Assembly (NCBI GenBank): GCA_947184155.2
Contig: CAMXCT020000835.1
Location: 285,001 to 349,000 of the forward strand
DNA length: 64,000 bases
Reading direction: 5' to 3'
Source: Cladocopium goreaui
Taxonomy: Eukaryota; Sar; Dinophyceae; Suessiales; Symbiodiniaceae
Made by a program: the position numbers and the translations under genes. Positions 49,201 to 58,871 of the stretch are shown piece by piece. Every line of letters starts with the position of its first letter. The stretch's first letter is position 1. The notes beneath the pieces were generated by a model that worked only from the letters and a program-made list of their open reading frames with translations, had not been told where the DNA came from and did not search any database.

Positions 49201-50110
49201 TTTAGCAGATGCAATGATCCGGCTGTTGGACGGCTCGTCCAATGAAGGCCTAACTACCCTCAGCCAAATCCTCCGTCGAGGCCAGCACACGTTAGGCCAA
49301 CTATGGACAAGCCAACTCTCGCCACAAGCTACGGAAGACCTAAAGGCAGCCAATACTGTTTTCCCAGGCCTGAGAGCACAATTTGAAGCCGCCCAGCCAC
49401 ATGCGCAAAGACAACCCTCCACTTTTGTGGACGCAGAACTACTGGCATGCACAACAGTCAACTTCCCACGGTCCCTGGTCCGCCTTGCCTGGATCTTGCA
49501 GCATGCCGCTACCCTCCTACCCATGGCTGGCGACATCCAAGCAGCTTCAAACCCTCAGACCGCCGGAGTAAGCGACATCCATGCCTGGGGGTTGATGCTC
49601 CCGTCCAGTTCAAGAGTCAGTCCTGTGACATACCACTCCGTAGTGGCAGTTAGATACCCTGATCTCTGCAGATTCATCAACGAAATGTGGGAACTGGGGA
49701 GTTTTGCCTCAGGAGGACTTCCAGACCGGCCACCGGGGTTCCAATTCGTGCTGTGGGACACCAATGCTAGAATTAGTGGGCTAGTGGCGACAGACTTGGA
49801 GACGCTCGTGTCAGAGGTACTCTCCCCCTTCCCCAGAAATGCCGGGTTTGCCGATGGGCTTTTCGTAATGACCACTGCAACAGACCACAAGAATAACTTG
49901 AACCGTTCAGTGCTTAAGAAGGATTATGCCCGCACTCTGCGCGTAGAAACAATAGCCAACTCAGCAGGAGGAACAGCACAAGTATCAATCGTAGCCCAGC
50001 CCAGTATTGGATTCCTGAACACCAATGCTACTCCAATGGTTCCCCTACAGAGGATACGGAAGACTGCCTTGGCCGAATCACTGTCGGACTCACCCGTTCA
50101 AAATCCTTGA
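46100..50110 (+). CDS. modular family copy B: alpha/beta-hydrolase plus SF1 helicase
   Basis: 1336 codons, the best preserved member. Hydrolase domain about 240-420: RGHSAGSYAG (nucleophile Ser, about 313), HHADDRLCVW (Asp, about 369), HNYSHW (His, about 410). Middle region 420-820 has no known domain. Helicase: motif I GLFGAGKSKS (about 841), Ia FKILFICKEN, LVLATGGT, motif II VIDEGQQYG (about 966), motif III WTGDSEQTPGG (about 992), and at the end VETIANSAGG and IGFLN, the segment preceding motif VI in UPF1-like proteins. Motif VI itself (GRITVGLTRS) lies in the next frame at about 50075, so a one-base frameshift occurs near 50045. Target (RNA or DNA) and hydrolase substrate are unknown. The family was not recognised by name. 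Confidence 0.75.
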   Translation: MEVGRRRLSSNAPITPDIPNSNGGRGEWNPLVRGSKLVARPHVARQRSLTKTQVLLLQSLWTPVELPNYNNDHTPWPQTCQTAHVLCGQQASLQLPTAQILPLLEALQQRLGIDPSNAELAINEVLASHADPQYTDWKIIIMDNTTWQLNPADPGSLDVQCTGLGGGELDDEWDVLLACKKEAHVYGPSLSKQDDWNARAGTIAGTAHTQEYLLLHIAMFPIGAHTWCHVLGVPDADQLQAQIISRAMKLLRFCPITPAHRKPPWPGYKHGLRLFTKLLVAHPLVGVCLPPEIRPAEYLKLTGYMVGSLFIRGHSAGSYAGMVWEAILAEFPDIEGKTVLAAIALPPSLLTTHRLSHHRKVHLIHHADDRLCVWNPSNQDIKLLQQQGFAITHITGWRVYLGTAQHNYSHWTRVTLPEGRPDMAQLESTPGVLPFEVYSQAPLRLISWCSFELPQAAKRLLRELAIMCELPETTTQALVSHIAVHNSQVRTEQDATQYLASLATVTIASRAKLLSYTTMVQHFLGTLQLPMAVYMLDYYLPMLSPNEGYNETGLTMQSAGPIRQPWQPIAFEFLFKGSEFGHWRVKGGQDAFAFRHPSLGQTEVFSLLASDAHHRKVSPIGTGRLVAMVGTTDAPAGDVRNLQILFGLVLAITSRSSKNKDELPATRIHRQCNPRFIEVAFLSGPDIEFFAHEQFLALQDWYLAFGQSLEPIDATVQGNGGPLPGTFFLNTMWMFGCTKPTREVTAVAQTPPCRYHLGLGIYNVQTAVEGMDGNKRSHFLHLCGQLLRLVLIPCHVEGEPHQWTRTTALSFAAELDGHVLGTLCAVTMALLTNRLDLCIQGLFGAGKSKSMAILILALIEIDTTDSFKILFICKENSGTRSFADLLLWLDPPSGVFGRIGRLVGDQERNKSSYSHTKFDIYPRERRQMLNKCQLVLATGGTVAQDLTMQWSTLGGFMQELSLMVIDEGQQYGTDREIAVISLMRQQPLVLWTGDSEQTPGGIDRAARNAKRSRQLLLSKKHGLRSDRNYYMPANLADAMIRLLDGSSNEGLTTLSQILRRGQHTLGQLWTSQLSPQATEDLKAANTVFPGLRAQFEAAQPHAQRQPSTFVDAELLACTTVNFPRSLVRLAWILQHAATLLPMAGDIQAASNPQTAGVSDIHAWGLMLPSSSRVSPVTYHSVVAVRYPDLCRFINEMWELGSFASGGLPDRPPGFQFVLWDTNARISGLVATDLETLVSEVLSPFPRNAGFADGLFVMTTATDHKNNLNRSVLKKDYARTLRVETIANSAGGTAQVSIVAQPSIGFLNTNATPMVPLQRIRKTALAESLSDSPVQNP

Positions 50111-52107
50111 CTCTGTTGGTCTCCCCCTTAGACATGATGGGGCTCATGGGCATGGCCCAGGTGGTCGCGACCATAGCATATGGCATCAGGGGCCTTCGAA
50201 GAGGAGAGACGACATGGGGCTGGCCCGACTTCGATGCCGACCCAGAACAGGAGAATCTTGCACAAATAAGTAGGTGGTCACTGAATTCTGCGCCTGCATG
50301 GGAATTCCCTCCACTCGCAATCGCCAACCAATACCAGGATCAGCAAACCAGCGAGGTGAAGCGAGCGAGATACCGTCTAATATTGGTTCGAGGGTCAGAT
50401 CTTCGCTGGCTGAACAGAGATCGCCTCCAGGAAGTCAAGACAGGCCTAGCAGCTCAACATAAATGGATTCCTGTTCAGAATCTCCCGTTCCCGGAAGTGG
50501 TCCTGTATGCCTACGCGGCTGACCGCACACCCTTTCCCACATATGTGTGCCTGCCTTCAGGACTGTACAAGGCGCGCACTGGGCAAGTTGTGGCGCAGAC
50601 CGGCCCAGAGCAGGAAATCCTGTCTTTGCCAGGTATCTACTTCTTTGATGGATGGCGGGTACACCCAACGTTACCAATCCCCGGCCACCTGCCACGCACC
50701 AAAGAGGCGCCAGTCCAAGATATCGCTCTGACTGCACCTGCACCTGGTACAGAACCTACTCGGTCGCCGGAAGAAGAAGCGAGAGACATCCTTGCGACAG
50801 CTGCTAAGAATCAGGCCGAGGATGGGCCAAACACAAGGAGAGCAGCAGTCCGCGCATGCAAGTACTTAAGGGCTATGGTCAACCAATATGAGTCCACCAT
50901 ACAAGAAGTGCATAAGGCAGCCCCCACCCATACACAAAGGAGCAAGGGCGCAGCAGGGGCAACTGCAGATTATCGACCACAAGGAGAGGCTCTCCCAGTT
51001 ATATCCCCAGAACTAACTTCAGAGTTACTGCATTGCTTGTCCACGCTACCCGACCCATGGCCCCTGGCTAAGATCACGATTGATATGGAGAAACCTAGCC
51101 AGTGGGTTTCCAAATTGTGCCGACTCTACTTTGCTGATGAATATGCCAGGCGAACAGTCGGACTGCCCTCACCTACACATGTCCCAGACATTGAGGCAGC
51201 GCTTCGAGCGGTCCAGGAAATCCTCCCAAAGCTTGAAGCAAGGATGATTGAATTTTTGGCCGAATGGTTAGTCACCTTTCTGATACCAGCAACGCACGTA
51301 TTGGAAGTGAGGGCACCTCATCTTTCCTTTATGTTGCTCAAAGAATACTGGTTTAGAGAACTATACCTCGGCTTGAAAGTCACAGCATCGTTTGACCGCT
51401 CTGAATCATACACGCGAGTCATAGATGGTCAGGTTAGATGCATCACTCCTGAAATTAAGCCGCAGAACCTGCAGGTCATCTGGAACGTACAGTTTATCAC
51501 TGTTTTTGTGCCGGCATGGATGATCCCTCCTGTATACCACAGCCTGCGCAGGGAAAGCATCAAAAACGCAAGTTCCGCCATTGCAATAGGTGTCCAGTCG
51601 GTCCGCCCCACCTGGTTTGAAGACATCGCAGTATCCAAAGAGACCACGCCTCAACCAAACCAAGGTCCCCAATGGCAGCAGCCCCAACCGCTACACGGGC
51701 TTAAGTTAGTCATCAAGGAAGAGGTGCTACCGATGAAAGACCAACCGGAATTCCCAGCACTTGCATTACTGGCCGAGCGTGGTTTACTCGCACCAGATAC
51801 ATGGAAGTGCAAACGTGCGCAGGTTAGCCTGAAGGCAACAATTGATGTTCCTATGCTAGGCACAATCATCGAGCAAAATGGGGATGGACTCCTTGAAGAC
51901 TCCCACATGCCAGTAGGATGGCCACTGCACATCGACGGTGCCGTCAGACAATGTTGTATTCACCGATCTGCGACCCAGCAAGAACTGGATGACATGCTCA
52001 AAGAATATGACATGAAAAGAGATTCAGTTGAAATAAACCATGACGCACCCCAATGGTCTCACAATGCAGTATGGAACAGAAGGTATATGGAACCGAAGAC
52101 AGGATAA
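50107..52107 (+). CDS. modular family copy B, continuation (helicase end and C-terminal region)
   Basis: 666 codons from TTG 50107, but the frame is open from before 49981 and includes helicase motif VI GRITVGLTRS just upstream of the listed start. It is therefore the continuation of the preceding ORF and not an independent gene. SPLDMMGLMGMAQ matches copy A. The C-terminal region aligns with copy A 29135-30780 (LPGIYFFDGW, KEYWFREL). It ends with a TAA at 52105-52107, after which the same frame stays open to 52662. Confidence 0.65.
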   Translation: MTLLVSPLDMMGLMGMAQVVATIAYGIRGLRRGETTWGWPDFDADPEQENLAQISRWSLNSAPAWEFPPLAIANQYQDQQTSEVKRARYRLILVRGSDLRWLNRDRLQEVKTGLAAQHKWIPVQNLPFPEVVLYAYAADRTPFPTYVCLPSGLYKARTGQVVAQTGPEQEILSLPGIYFFDGWRVHPTLPIPGHLPRTKEAPVQDIALTAPAPGTEPTRSPEEEARDILATAAKNQAEDGPNTRRAAVRACKYLRAMVNQYESTIQEVHKAAPTHTQRSKGAAGATADYRPQGEALPVISPELTSELLHCLSTLPDPWPLAKITIDMEKPSQWVSKLCRLYFADEYARRTVGLPSPTHVPDIEAALRAVQEILPKLEARMIEFLAEWLVTFLIPATHVLEVRAPHLSFMLLKEYWFRELYLGLKVTASFDRSESYTRVIDGQVRCITPEIKPQNLQVIWNVQFITVFVPAWMIPPVYHSLRRESIKNASSAIAIGVQSVRPTWFEDIAVSKETTPQPNQGPQWQQPQPLHGLKLVIKEEVLPMKDQPEFPALALLAERGLLAPDTWKCKRAQVSLKATIDVPMLGTIIEQNGDGLLEDSHMPVGWPLHIDGAVRQCCIHRSATQQELDDMLKEYDMKRDSVEINHDAPQWSHNAVWNRRYMEPKTG

Positions 52108-52662
52108 TACACGCTGCAGCAACTATGGGCTGATTCCGAGCCAGCCATTGGGAAGAAATCGTCCCCTTCGTATGATATTAAAGAAGGGGACATTTCACGT
52201 GCAGTAGCGGCTATCACAAATCTGCCATCTCCCACGCTGCCTGACAGTCCCTTCATCCGTGCATTGGGGACACCGGCAGCTCACAAGGCCCCACCGCAAA
52301 CTGGCACCCTAGCGCAAAGAGCCCTGGAGGAATGGGAACGCACCCTGTGTGAAAACAAGGCAGTGGCGATCCTTGCACAGATGCAAGCCGGCCGACCAGC
52401 CCTGATCCAGAAAGACGGCGGCGAAATGCTCATTGCCATTGTCCTTGATAAGCCACTGGCTGAAGCTAAGGCACTAGTGGACGACCCTGCAGCTTTCACT
52501 CGCGAAATGACTAGGATTCTGCTCGAAAAGCAAAGCCATCCACTTATTGCCCAAATGATGAAGCCAGCAGGAAGTGGTGACCCACCCCCTGCAAATACCA
52601 CAGTCAGTGGCACCGGCAGCCACGAGCACCCCAGCGCCAGTCAGCCCGTACAGTTCCAGTAG
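52108..52662 (+). pseudogene. modular family copy B, sequence after an in-frame stop
   Basis: Same frame as 50107-52107 with one TAA between them. Encodes YTLQQLWADSEPAIGKK and a helical region with ALEEWERTLCENKAVAILAQ, then PQFQ-like end. The uninterrupted 184 codons after the stop suggest a recent nonsense change, stop readthrough or a sequence error. Confidence 0.55.
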
Positions 52663-52892
52663 CCTCACGCGGGTAACGTGGGGTACCCACGGTTGCCACA
52701 CATGACAGGGAACCATTTGGTGATAGGGGTAGATAGGTGCTGTCACCATGGGGTACCCATGGTTGACTACTGCCTTGTGTAGCTGATGAGGTGGTAAGCT
52801 TGCATTTGTAACTGCGGTAAAGGAGGAAGGGGGAGGGGGGCAATTTTTAATAGGCCATTACATATATATCTAGGTACTGGTAGCGTAGGACG
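52663..52892. other. no gene; GGGGTACCC palindromes
   Basis: Contains GTGGGGTACCCACGG (about 52679) and CCATGGGGTACCCATGG (about 52748), two palindromes 70 bp apart just after copy B. Confidence 0.5.
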
Positions 52893-53420
52893 ATGTCAAA
52901 GTACATCAAGCCATGGCGCCCGTTGCTGTTTTGCTCAGCACAATCCAGTACCTTCATTGCTCGCATGCCGCCTGGCCAGATGAGTACAGCGCAACCGAGT
53001 GAATTGACATGCCTGCCTCATGAACCTCAGAGTCGCAATGAGGCACAGGATCTACTCCTTTTGCAGGACTATGTTTGCAAACTGACGCACACCCTTAGAA
53101 CACTGGAAGACACCCATGCCTTATTGCAACAAACTGAACTCCTTGAAGGCGTTCTCAGCGATCAAGATTGCAGAAACATTCGCACAGCCTGCTGTTGCAT
53201 CAGGAGTCTGCGCACTCGTGTGGAGGCCCGTGCCAATGTCACAGAACGTGAAGTTATAAGTCGACAGCTACAGCTCATGCAAGCGAGCGTACAACATTAC
53301 CCGACAGAAGAACTCAACACAGCTGACACAAGTTGCTTGTCCAGAACCTCGGCTGAACACTTTGATGACAGACCTGGTCCCTGTTCAGTGAAAAACGCTC
53401 GCATTCCTGTATCAATGTAA
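52893..53420 (+). CDS. small ORF after copy B, unknown
   Basis: 175 codons (MSKYIKPWRPLLFC; a second Met at about residue 30, MSTAQPSEL). Largely helical, with Cys residues clustered at CRNIRTACCCIRSLR. No known domain. No counterpart after copy A was found. It may be a real small gene or a chance frame. Confidence 0.35.
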   Translation: MSKYIKPWRPLLFCSAQSSTFIARMPPGQMSTAQPSELTCLPHEPQSRNEAQDLLLLQDYVCKLTHTLRTLEDTHALLQQTELLEGVLSDQDCRNIRTACCCIRSLRTRVEARANVTEREVISRQLQLMQASVQHYPTEELNTADTSCLSRTSAEHFDDRPGPCSVKNARIPVSM

Positions 53421-53659
53421 TTGAGCCAGCTACCATGGCCAACCGACCGCATCAAATGCAAGTGGTTGCAACACCTGTTAAGTTGACCGCTCGAGCAGCT
53501 CTACGCTTGCAAGCCTGCATCAATGCTGTCGAGCTAGCGATCATCGCTAACTCGATCGCATTGGATTCAGCTTTGAAAGCGGTATGCACCGCAAGAGTGC
53601 ACTACAGCTCCCAATGATGATGATGCTTGGAAAAGAACAACTGAGCGGACTCTGAGTGT

Positions 53660-54268
53660 GCCCTGAGTGCCGTAGCTATTGCTGTCATTTTCACCTTAGC
53701 TCTGTTTCACCTTCCCGTTTCACCATTTGTTTAGTTTCTCACCACTCTCGTTGCGACCCGGCGTTGTCGGTGTTTGCTTCGAAGTGCCTGGGTGTAATGT
53801 CATGCCTTATGGCTGCTCTTTGTGATCTCGGGGATCCTGGCTGGGGGGATCCCTGGTTTCCGCAACGAGCTTTGTTGCTTCTCTCACCCACCTACGTGGC
53901 CCTTTGGTGTGTTTTGTGTTTGCTCCGTTGTGTTTTTGGTGCTGGGCCAGTTTCAGAACGACACATAAGATGTCATCATGCATGATTTCCCATGCTGGTT
54001 GCGATCCCACTTCTCTTTGTTGTTTTTGTTTGGGTTTGGTTTTGGTTGTGTGTTTTTCCGGTTTTTGCTGTGTTGTTTTTGGTTTTCTCTTTTGTTTCCT
54101 TGTTCCCTTGCTGGGACAGTTTCTGGACTGCGTACTGGTCCACAACCGGCACTTTTGTGGCTTTCGACAAGGTGACAGCCCTGCATGTAAACTACAATTC
54201 AACTTTTTGCCGCGAAAGAATATGTGTAACGACCTGGCGGAAGCCATGAAGGCGTTGGACGGAAAAAT
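53660..54268 (+). repeat. SINE-like repeat S2, long copy
   Basis: Runs parallel to 18391-18870 (minus) and in part to 62540-63136. Blocks: TTTCTCACCACTCTCGTTGC, GATCTCGGGGATCCTGG, GGGACAGTTTCTGGACTGCG, and tail GGCGTTGGACGGAAAAA. About 600 bp. Confidence 0.65.
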
Positions 54269-54310
54269 AATTTCCGTCCAACGCCAGATGGCTCTCGCCA
54301 GGTCGTTTAT
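54269..54310 (-). repeat. inverted truncated S2 end forming a hairpin
   Basis: TTTCCGTCCAACGCC ... CGCCAGGTCGTTT is the reverse complement of the S2 end at 54228-54264, separated by a few A/T bases. It would fold into an arm of roughly 35-40 bp. Confidence 0.7.
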
Positions 54311-54513
54311 CAAGCCGGAAAGACAATTACATTTTGAAAATTCACGAATTGGTACAAAGGGCAAACAACAAAAACCAGAAAAACAACACACCAAACACAC
54401 AAACACCAAAAAATGAGGCTCTGCTGAAGATCGTCCTAGGCCCACCGCTCTGCTATATTGGTCGAAGTGTACCTCTTGGAGTGCCTAAGAGTCATATTTT
54501 TGTTTTCATTTTC

Positions 54514-55825
54514 TGTGGAAGTTTGTCACCCTTATGGGGTTGCAACTTGGCATTGGTGCGACAAGCCTTCATCTACAACAGACTTAAGTAGTTTCGATAT
54601 TCCTTTCTGGTACACGGAGGTGCAAGAGATGATTTGAGATATCGACCTGTGGGTCTGAGTGAATCTACACGGAGCTCAAGCTACTTTGAATACAGTTTGA
54701 AGCTTTATTTAGCTTTGTGACAGTGGGCGAATGCTTTCAGAAGCATTCGCTATACAGTTGAGTCGGGATGATATGGTTTCATCGATCTCGGAGGTTCCTT
54801 GACTCCTTATGGGAGTGTGAATCTGACGGAGATGGTTTTGGAACATCCGTTTCGATTCTTGACGTTGCTTCGTACATCTGAGATGTTTGTGAAGCCTTTT
54901 GATTACCTCTTGCGAGTATGTGAGATACTCCGGCATTGTGAGGACAATGCCTACGTATAGTATTCGACCTCTGGGTATTTGATCTGGAAGTCTACTTTGT
55001 GACCTTTGTATTTGTGACTTATTGCTGACGTTTGGTTATTGCAGTAAGCGAACTACTTTAGCGCTGTGACTGCTGATGACTGGATATTAGCTGAGAAGTC
55101 GAGCAGAACATTCTGCTCTCCACGGTGGTTTGGAGCTATGAGAAGACATCTCTGTGTGAAGAACTGTTTTGGAGATGGAACATGAGGTTCCCATGTTGTT
55201 CTGTATTGCAAGAGAATTTTGTAAAGGAATTTGAATGGATCATTTCGTTCTTGAATAGCCGTGTAACTAGTCTAGACGTTTGGTAGAGACTAGTAACACC
55301 GGCTAGCTGGTTATTTGCGTTTGGACGAGAACCAGTTTGACTTGAGAACTTTTGGAAATGTTTCTGACGTTTTGTGACTAGGTGATCTGTATATCATAGC
55401 AGTTTGGAATTGTTTCAACAACCTTTGAGGGAAGGTTGTGTATTGGAAACCTGGAATCGAGTTTCCCAGTCGAGACATCGGCTCAAGGGAGTGGTGTCAA
55501 GTGTTCCGAAGCGAACTGAACTGCAGTGTCACCTAGGGCATTTGAAACAGTAGCCAGCCACACTGGAACACCTTTTGGTTTGTGGCCGTGTGCCTGCCTT
55601 GGTTCCTGTTGACCTGTTCCGTTGTGTGTGGCGTCTGGAGAGAAAAGAAGGAGTCTGACGTGCACTTAGGAGTCAGGGTGGAACAAGTTCCTTTATTTTG
55701 ACATTGCAGAGAAGTAAGTAACTGCGGGGCCGCAACCACAGTAGGTGTTTGCGTCTGGCGTAGTGGGACAACGAAAGCGTTGATTTGGGTACACGAGAGG
55801 TGTACTTGGGTTTACGTTTCTCACA
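54514..55825 (+). repeat. element 2 5' LTR (1312 bp)
   Basis: Starts TGTGGAAGTTTGTCACC and ends GTTTACGTTTCTCACA. Lacks a short block present near 60722-60770 in the other LTR. Confidence 0.93.
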
Positions 55826-55838
55826 TGGTAGCGGAGCC
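55826..55838 (+). other. primer-binding site of element 2 (TGGTAGCGGAGCC)
   Basis: Immediately follows the 5' LTR; identical to the sites of elements 1 and 3. Confidence 0.9.
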
Positions 55839-56917
55839 CTGAAAAGGGCTACCCACACCATCTTCCGCTGACCCTTGTTTGTGACAAGATGCTAAGGACG
55901 TCATCTAAGGTGAGATTGGGATCTTGGATATTGGAGCTCCGTGATCTGGACGCAGAGGCAGAGATGAGCTCGTACTAAGGTGCACCTGTTTCACAGGAGG
56001 TGATGATCTGAAAGTATAAGGTCACTAGGGAGTGTGAAGTTGGTTGGAGTCTGTTTGGTTCAGGTGACTTTGAGACTCTGTTTTTTTTTGTATAGATTTC
56101 TACGGATCATGAGGATCGTGGACCTATCGTTTTTTGGACGACTATTCGTTTGCAAGTTGAGCAAGAATCCGCAGGGTGTGTGCTTGGTAGGCTGGACAGA
56201 AGTGGATCCATGTAAACTGTCGACAGTGGTACCTGTAGAAGAGCATACAAGATTAGTCAGCTCTGGGCAGGACACTTGTGACTTGGACGGAGGAGTTGAG
56301 TTTGTGTTGACAGTGGATTCTGTCAGAGCAAGTTTTTATTTCCACCTTGTATAGGTGCGTAGTCTTTGGAAGGCGTCCATGTGGTATTGGCAGTATTTTG
56401 GTAGGGGTCTGTGTCATGGCGTGACGTGTTGCTAGCGTAGGGTCACTATTGCAAGGCTACGCTGGAGTATCTGGAGATGTATGCATGGATGGGACGTTCC
56501 TGGACGTAGGAGATTCGTTTCGGCAGCATGAAGTGACAGTAGGTAATTTACTGCAAAATTGGAGATGAAACACACTAAGGTGAGGACGAGAAGAACTGGT
56601 TCGCATAATCCGGTGGGACAACTGGTTGCCAGGTTTGACACCCAAGGACACTGAGGTATTGGATCAAAGTGCAAAGGTTGGGAACTGATGGTGTTAGGTA
56701 CTTGGTTCTTGCAAACGATTAAGGCGTGTCTTAGATCTTGAACTCAGTTGGTCCATGGAGGAGGAGTGACAGGAAAAGGTGTATCAAGTGACTGGAATGA
56801 GTATGTAAAGAGCACTTTCTGAGTTGTCGTTTCAGTGTTACTCAATCTGAAGGTAGATTTGAATTTTTGGAGCCCAATACGCATGAAACTTTATGTTTTG
56901 GAGTGCGCTGTAGATGA
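55839..56917 (+). other. element 2 leader, no gene seen
   Basis: About 1.1 kb of leader. The first 60 bases resemble the element 3 leader. No supported ORF. Confidence 0.5.
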
Positions 56918-57437
56918 TTGAAAGTGGGGATCATGCCTGTCGCTGATGGTGCCAAGTGTTGCTCAAGCGGTTCAAAAGTATATCAGATTGCCATGTCCAC
57001 TCGGGAAGACCAGAAAGAACTTTCGAACGAGGAGCCAACCTCAAGTGGAGCTGGAATGTCTCACTCCAAGGAATTTCAATACAAGAAGGCTACAAAGTTG
57101 GATCGTCCAAAGAGTAAGATGGCTGCTGCAAAGGTGAAGGATAAGTCCTGTAAGAGTCAACCTTTCTCCACCAGGAAACGTCGGGCACCTCTCGTTGATG
57201 CTGCCACAGCGCCTACTCATAGATGTGGAAGAAGATGTGGCATGTATCAGGAGAGAACTACCTCCGGTAGATGCAGCGAAATCTCCAAGTGAGTGTGGAG
57301 AAGCAGTACCGAATTCTGGTGATGATGTGCGTAGCGTCTCAGACAGTGAGCTGATGGACGTAGTCGACATCCCAGAGGCTACTTTGGAAGAAGAACTACT
57401 CAAAGAAGTTGGATTGAGTGTTACTGCTGAGCCTTAG
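56918..57437 (+). pseudogene. element 2 ORF region 1, basic then acidic protein
   Basis: Frame 56918-57292, probable start ATG 56993 (MSTREDQKELSNEEP), is Lys/Arg-rich (KATKLDRPKSKMAAAKVKDK). An overlapping frame at 57195-57437 encodes an acidic segment (SVSDSELMDVVDIPE, EEELLKEVGLSV). A frameshift near 57200-57230 would join them. No known domain. Confidence 0.4.
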
Positions 57438-57775
57438 CTTGTTTGTTTGTGAGGAGACATCAGTAGAAACAGTCTTAGTACCCTGTGGTTGGTTGCCTGG
57501 ACAGAAATGAACAAATGAGTTTTGTTTTGCTGCGAGAGTGAAACGTTGATCATATGTGACCTAGAGGTGTAGAAGGTCGTTGGCTGAGAAAGATAAAGCT
57601 GAAAGCGACAGAGAAATCCGTTAGGTCAGTCTTGTGATGTTTTCACCCGCGAGCTGCTTGAGAGTTTTTGAGGGTATGAGTTTTGGAAAGAACACCTGCT
57701 CGTGTTTCCGCAGCTGTTTTCTAACTGTTTCGTGTCAAGAGCATTGAGACTGTTGCAGTGTGTGTATTTCAGAAC

Positions 57776-58142
57776 ATGGAGTCACTTAAGCTCTGGATCG
57801 CTTTAGCGGTTGGAAGAGTTGAACAAGGGCAATGAGGTTTTTCCAGATGGATACTCCGGTCGCTTTGGTCTGCGTTTGGGACCTGCGGAAGCTGTGGATC
57901 GTGCCCAATACTTTATGGATTGGACGCCTGATGGATTGAAAGGTGAGTACCATCAGAAAGACTATGCAGTGATGGAGATGGAAATCTCAGCGCTTGGCTA
58001 CCTTCAAAAGGTTGAGGGCGGAATCTTGGAGAAGACAAAGACCACCGAGTATCGCTGGCATGGGCCTGTGAAGCATGAAGAACGGGATAGCCAAGGACGC
58101 ATGTTATACCGTATTAGTGAGATGGCCACCAAGTTCATTTAA
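57776..58142 (+). CDS. conserved element-borne protein of unknown function (element 2 copy)
   Basis: Homologue of the element 3 protein at 3431-4009. ATG at 57776 gives MESLKLWIAL, then a frame change near 57805-57815 leads to EELNKGNEVFPDGYSGRFGLR and on to the stop at 58140-58142. Conserved: FMDWTPDG, KDYAVMEMEISALG, EYRWHGPVK, DSQGRMLYR. Compared with the element 3 protein it lacks 3 residues after FMDW and the N-terminal 65 residues. It probably carries one frameshift. Confidence 0.55.
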
Positions 58143-58327
58143 CTGGTCAGGGTCCAGGTACAGAAGTTGGGCAGACCATGGAGTATTAGGTATATTTTTA
58201 ATTTGAAACTCCAGTTTGAAATGCAGAGGAGAAAGAAGAAAGGGTATCTTCAGCAGCCTGTGGGTCTGCGTTGCTCATGTGACGGTGGGCTGCCACTGGT
58301 CGTTGGGCTCTAACTGGCAACCAGTCA

Positions 58328-58871
58328 GTGGAAGCCAACATACAGGGAGTCCAAAGTGAAGTAGAGAAGCAAACAAAGAAGTTGGAGACCAACCTCAGTC
58401 GTGGCTTTGATAGCATTGGAAGGCATCTTCGAGAGATGGTGAGACTCCTAGAGGAACGAGCTCAGAATGCTGCAGCTCCAGATGCCGTGGGAGATGCAGG
58501 AACTCCTCTCACACCAGGGACGGTCAGTGCCCCTGGAACTACTGGGCCTGCTGGGACTGCAAATCCGGGAGGATCAACATCACCCGGACCTGCCCCTGCC
58601 CCTTCCACCACCTCCGGCAGAGCCAGTGTCACTCTTTATGGCGTTCTGTCCGGAACAGCCGAACGGGCCGAGACCAAATACTCCCCTTCCGATCCCAACA
58701 CCGTGCCAGCGTGTGGGCATCGTTACCAGAGATGCGGGAACCATTGTACAGAGGACATTGTCACCGACGGCATACCGTCCTGAACAAACCAGCGGAATCA
58801 CCAGTATCTGGGCTCCCCAGGGATTGGGGATGATTCGTGATGGGAACTCTCAGTTCAGGAGGATTTACTGA
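58328..58871 (+). CDS. element 2 ORF, coiled-coil then Pro/Gly/Thr-rich protein
   Basis: Frame 58328-58783: MEANIQGVQSEVEKQTKKLE and REMVRLLEERAQ form a likely coiled coil; then a Pro/Thr/Gly-rich stretch. A second frame, open to 58871, may continue after 58640 (PTPCQRVGIVTRDAGTIV, SIWAPQGLGMIR). The coiled coil is what structural proteins of retroelements often have, but no Gag homology is seen. Confidence 0.4.

Noticed and set aside
49970-50060. Short intron ending at ...CCCCTACAG in copy B
   Set aside because: The candidate would remove IGFLN, which belongs to the conserved helicase segment before motif VI. Suitable donors with the right phase are poor.
50030-50110. Programmed -1 frameshift joining the two copy B frames
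   Set aside because: No canonical slippery heptamer and no downstream pseudoknot was visible. A one-base mutation or error is simpler.
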